Shown here piece after piece: positions 5,568 to 8,331 of a stretch of 8,331 nt of DNA. Numbering within the stretch: position 1 is the first letter of the stretch; the number at the start of each line of letters is the position of its first letter. Source of the DNA: Prevotella sp. CAG:1320 (lineage in GTDB: Bacteria > Bacteroidota > Bacteroidia > Bacteroidales > Bacteroidaceae); the NCBI GenBank assembly GCA_000435635.1, contig FR882117.1:1-8331 (forward strand). The letters are read 5' to 3'. The translations under genes and the position numbers were made by a program. The notes under the pieces are model-generated. The model ran no database searches and had not been told where the DNA came from. It was given only the letters and a program-made list of their open reading frames with translations.

Positions 5568-7538
5568 TTACTTCTGCCGGGAGACCCGCTTGATAATGGA
5601 ATAGGCGTCATAGAGCCCCAGCTCTCCTGCCTTGCTGAGATCGCTAATGGCCTTGTCAGTGTTCTTGGTGGTAATCCTGACAATGCCCCGGTTATAGTAA
5701 GCCTCCGCCAAATTGGGGTCTAGGTTGAGGGCGATGGTATAATCGTCTATCGCCTTGGAATACTCGTTGCGAGCCACGTGCATGTTGCCCCTATTATAAT
5801 ATAGGTACGCGTTGTTGGGATTGAGCTTTATGGCCTCGCTGAAATCAGCCTCCGGTGAGGCCAAGCTGGTGGAGGAGCCGCCTTGCGACTTGAAGAAAGC
5901 GTCCATCTCCACCTGGCAGACCGCCCTCATCCAGTATGGCATGGAAGCCTGGCCGTCTATGTGCAGGTAGTCCGTAAAATCACTCATGGCGGCCTGGAAG
6001 TCGCGCAAGACGGCGTAAGCCACGCCTCTTTGCATGAGCAGCCGCTTCTTGCTCTCGTCGTCCTTGACCACGGAGAGTTGGGCAGAGCACTTGTCTATGA
6101 GGGCAAAGATGGCGGAAGAGGTGTTCTCGTCGAGTCGCTCGCGGTTGCAAACGATAAAGAAGGGGTTCTTCTCCACCTTGGCGTTAAACTCTTCCACTTC
6201 CTTGTCAAACACGTGGGCGGCGGAGATGCCCGTCTGTGTCTGGAAATAAGAGAGTTGATACATTGGCATATAGTCCAGCTGCACAGCCCTGTTTTGTATG
6301 CGCCCGCGGTACTCGCTCTTGTATTCGTGCTCCGACTTGATGTTGTCATCGTCTTCCACGATGAGATTGTTGTATTTATCGATATCTATCTCGGAACGCT
6401 TGCGCACCATTTTCTTCATGCTGGCGGTCCAGCGGGGCTGGATTCCGATATGCTTGTCCATCTGCGCCTTGAATATACGGAACTCGTCGGCCTCCGCCTT
6501 GGCCGTCATGCCCAGCCTGCGATAGCAGCTGGCACGATAGGACAATCCTGTCCAGAAATTGGGGAACTGCGCTATCACCTTGGAATAGTCCGCGATGGCC
6601 GCGCGCAAATCGCCCGTCTTGTCGTGGAGCACGCCTCGGTTAAAGAGAGCCAGGAAGTTTTCCGGCTCCATCTTGATGACAAAGTCGAAATCGGTAATGG
6701 CCCGGTTGTCATCGCCTAATTGCATACGGAGCAAACCTCGATTGTAGTGTCCCAGGAAATTATTGGGATCCAAGTCCAAGGCCATGTCATAATCCGCCAT
6801 GGCTCCTCGCAGATTATTGAGGTTAATACGGGCCAAGGCACGGTTAAGATAATTGTTCACGTTATTGGGGCGCAAGTGGATGGCCTTCCCCAAAGCATTG
6901 TCGGCATCGCCCCACTCCTTTCTGGAAAGCGCCATGGCCGCCCTCGTTCCCCAAGCGTCAGCGTCATAAGGGTCTATATCCAGGCTCTTGTCCAACCATT
7001 TCTCTGCGGAAAGGGTGTCTTGCTGGCGCAAATAGACTTCCGCCTTCAAGGAATAGGCGTTGGCGAACTTAGCCCACTTCGTGACGATGGTGTCCAACTG
7101 CACTTGGGCGGAATCATAGTGGCCGCCCTGCATCAGGCACAACGCCCGGTTGTACCAATAATTCTGGTTGCGAGGCTCCAGGCGAATGGCTTCATCATAA
7201 TCGGTTACCGCCTCGTCATATCGTTCTTGCCGAATCTTGCAGATAGCGCGCAAGTCATAAATGTCATTGATATAGGGATTTAGCCCAATTGCCTCTGTGG
7301 CATCGTTCTCCGCGCCCTGGAAGTCATCGAGATTGTATTTGGCGATGCTGCGGTAATACCAAGGCTCGTAAAGGTAAGGCTTGGCGGAGATGGCCAAGTT
7401 AAAATACTTGATGGACAACACGAAGTCATCATAATAAAGGGCACTGCGACCTGCCGTTATCAGCCTGTCCACCCTGTATTGCGCTTTTACCGCGGTGAGC
7501 GAGAGAAGCAACAACGTGAGGAAAGCGAACCTTTTCAT
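5568..7538 (-). CDS. Exported TPR-repeat protein of unknown role
   Basis: 656 residues. The N-terminus (MKRFAFLTLLLLSL...VKA) is a clear signal peptide with likely cleavage after A19 and no lipobox Cys, so the protein is probably periplasmic or surface-exposed. Residues about 28-355 are a run of roughly nine or ten tetratricopeptide repeats with the usual signatures (for example WYNRALC, AMADYDMALDLDPNN, HYNRGLL). About 356-495 is a non-TPR stretch rich in charged residues. TPRs resume at about 497-645 (YNRGNMHVARNEYSKAIDDY). TPRs make a superhelical scaffold for protein binding; no catalytic domain is visible. The gene starts 52 bases after the def stop on the same strand, with no promoter seen between, so it is probably the last gene of the ruvX-def operon. 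Partner and function are unknown. Confidence 0.9.
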   Translation of the reverse strand: MKRFAFLTLLLLSLTAVKAQYRVDRLITAGRSALYYDDFVLSIKYFNLAISAKPYLYEPWYYRSIAKYNLDDFQGAENDATEAIGLNPYINDIYDLRAICKIRQERYDEAVTDYDEAIRLEPRNQNYWYNRALCLMQGGHYDSAQVQLDTIVTKWAKFANAYSLKAEVYLRQQDTLSAEKWLDKSLDIDPYDADAWGTRAAMALSRKEWGDADNALGKAIHLRPNNVNNYLNRALARINLNNLRGAMADYDMALDLDPNNFLGHYNRGLLRMQLGDDNRAITDFDFVIKMEPENFLALFNRGVLHDKTGDLRAAIADYSKVIAQFPNFWTGLSYRASCYRRLGMTAKAEADEFRIFKAQMDKHIGIQPRWTASMKKMVRKRSEIDIDKYNNLIVEDDDNIKSEHEYKSEYRGRIQNRAVQLDYMPMYQLSYFQTQTGISAAHVFDKEVEEFNAKVEKNPFFIVCNRERLDENTSSAIFALIDKCSAQLSVVKDDESKKRLLMQRGVAYAVLRDFQAAMSDFTDYLHIDGQASMPYWMRAVCQVEMDAFFKSQGGSSTSLASPEADFSEAIKLNPNNAYLYYNRGNMHVARNEYSKAIDDYTIALNLDPNLAEAYYNRGIVRITTKNTDKAISDLSKAGELGLYDAYSIIKRVSRQK

Positions 7539-7590
7539 GCGAATCCAATTACCTTAATGAGAAAACCTTACCCTATCCTACCCCCGTAAA

Positions 7591-8151
7591 TCAGCGTCTC
7601 ACCTTCACGTGATAAGAACAGCTGAACTTGCCTTTCATGATGTTCTTCAGCTTGCCGCCTATCAGGTTTTTGCGCAAACCGGAAAGGCGGTCCACGAACA
7701 TCACGCCCTCCAGGTGGTCGAATTCATGCTGCATCACCCTGGCCAGGTAACCATCCACCCACTCGTCATGGGGCTGGAAGTCCTCGTCCATGTACTTCAC
7801 GTGGATACGGGTATGGCGAGTGACCGGCTCGTGAATGCCAGGAATAGAGAGGCAACCCTCTTCCATGGTCTCACGCTCGCTTTCCTCGTCCACCTCCAAT
7901 ATATGGGCGTTGATGTAAGCCTTGCGGAAATCCTTGTACTCGGGCAGGTCTTCCGCCAAAGGAGTCAAGTCTATGACCACCACGCGGATGGCCTTGCCTA
8001 TCTGGGGGGCTGCCAAGCCTACGCCATCACTGGCAGTACACGTCTCGAACATGTCCGCTATCAGTTTCTTCAACTCAGGATACTCGGGCGTGATGTCCTC
8101 CGCTACCTTGCGCAACACAGGCTGCCCATATATATAAATAGGTAATTTCAT
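7591..8151 (-). CDS. def: Peptide deformylase
   Basis: Cytosolic metalloenzyme that removes the formyl group from the N-terminal methionine of new proteins. The 186-residue product carries the three family motifs: [10 protein letters not shown] (43-52), EGCLS (98-102) and HEFDH (142-146). C100, H142 and H146 bind the metal and E143 is the catalytic base. The start MKLPIYIYG at 8151 fits the family N-terminus; an in-frame ATG 11 codons upstream lies in the short gap after ruvX and would add residues unlike deformylases. There is no Shine-Dalgarno sequence. The gene starts 37 bases after the ruvX stop and precedes the TPR gene, consistent with co-transcription. Length and motifs are normal, so it is expected to be functional. 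Confidence 0.97.
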   Translation of the reverse strand: MKLPIYIYGQPVLRKVAEDITPEYPELKKLIADMFETCTASDGVGLAAPQIGKAIRVVVIDLTPLAEDLPEYKDFRKAYINAHILEVDEESERETMEEGCLSIPGIHEPVTRHTRIHVKYMDEDFQPHDEWVDGYLARVMQHEFDHLEGVMFVDRLSGLRKNLIGGKLKNIMKGKFSCSYHVKVRR

Positions 8152-8188
8152 GCTTGTTACATATTGACAGACTTCATGAATCAAGCCC

Positions 8189-8331
8189 TCAACGGCGGGC
8201 GTTCATGTAGTCTTGCAGTATAATGGTGGCGGACACTTCGTCTACCAACCCCTTGTTTTCTCTACGTTGTTTTTTCTTCACGCCTCCGTCCAAGATAGCC
8301 CTTTGGGCCAAAACAGAGGTGAACCGCTCGT
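8189..8331 (-). CDS. ruvX: RuvX/YqgF putative Holliday junction resolvase, 3' end only
   Basis: The last 46 codons of a leftward gene enter from the right edge; the 5' part lies outside the window. The fragment begins [12 protein letters not shown] and the preceding partial codon ends in AC, fitting the family motif DER(F/R)(T/S)(S/T). It continues with a basic [10 protein letters not shown] segment and [15 protein letters not shown], the usual RuvX C-terminus (K, then a VDE(I/V)SA-type helix, then LQ.YL). RuvX/YqgF is an RNase H-fold nuclease linked to 16S rRNA 5'-end processing and proposed as a Holliday junction resolvase. It heads the apparent ruvX-def-TPR operon. Confidence 0.9.
   Translation of the reverse strand, partial: ERFTSVLAQRAILDGGVKKKQRRENKGLVDEVSATIILQDYMNARR

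Noticed and set aside
5395..5586. Nine-base direct repeat CGGGAGACC at 5395-5403 and 5578-5586 flanking the 22-bp array, as if target-site duplications
   Set aside because: The second copy is inside the TPR coding region, neither copy abuts the array, there is no transposase, and the sequences next to the two copies are unrelated; probably chance.
5430..5723. Plus-strand open frame starting ahead of the 22-bp array
   Set aside because: It reads through the repeat units and then antisense to the TPR gene; it has no promoter or ribosome site and its protein mirrors the repeats.

Overview
The window looks like chromosomal DNA from a member of the Bacteroidales (Bacteroides/Prevotella group). 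Three things suggest this. Two intergenic sites match the Bacteroides promoter consensus exactly (TTTG, 19 bases, TAnnTTTG). The gene families fit: a GH97 glycoside hydrolase and a ruvX-def-TPR gene order that I recall from Bacteroides genomes. Only clpB has an obvious Shine-Dalgarno sequence. The coding DNA is fairly GC-rich, and by hand count clpB uses ATA for about half of its isoleucines.

Layout. Positions 1-478 are non-coding or nearly so: a (GA)n tract at the window edge, a two-way terminator hairpin, a candidate leftward transcript of about 200 nt with its own promoter, several small inverted repeats, and a 7+7 bp palindrome upstream of clpB. clpB (479-2989, +) encodes the ClpB/Hsp104 disaggregase. 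A 16-bp-stem terminator (3035-3072) separates it from a convergent gene, 3101-5053 (-), for a secreted GH97 enzyme of the retaining alpha-galactosidase type. Positions 5054-5567 are a dense intergenic region: a consensus promoter for the GH97 gene, a second consensus promoter pointing the other way, a predicted orphan RNA of about 110 nt ending in a terminator, and five tandem 22-bp units (5449-5558). Positions 5568-8331 (-) hold an apparent operon transcribed leftwards: ruvX/yqgF (3' end only), def (peptide deformylase), and an exported TPR-repeat protein.

How the genes work together. clpB is a stress-response protein-rescue gene in its own unit. ruvX and def are housekeeping genes (RNA/DNA processing and N-terminal maturation of new proteins) grouped with an envelope TPR protein of unknown role. 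The GH97 gene is a single transcription unit with no SusC/SusD partners in view. The less ordinary content is between the genes: two candidate orphan transcripts, the 22-bp array with an 18-bp inverted repeat inside it, and an apparent 20-27 residue loss in the second ATPase domain of ClpB. All family and motif statements come from reading and memory; no searches were run.
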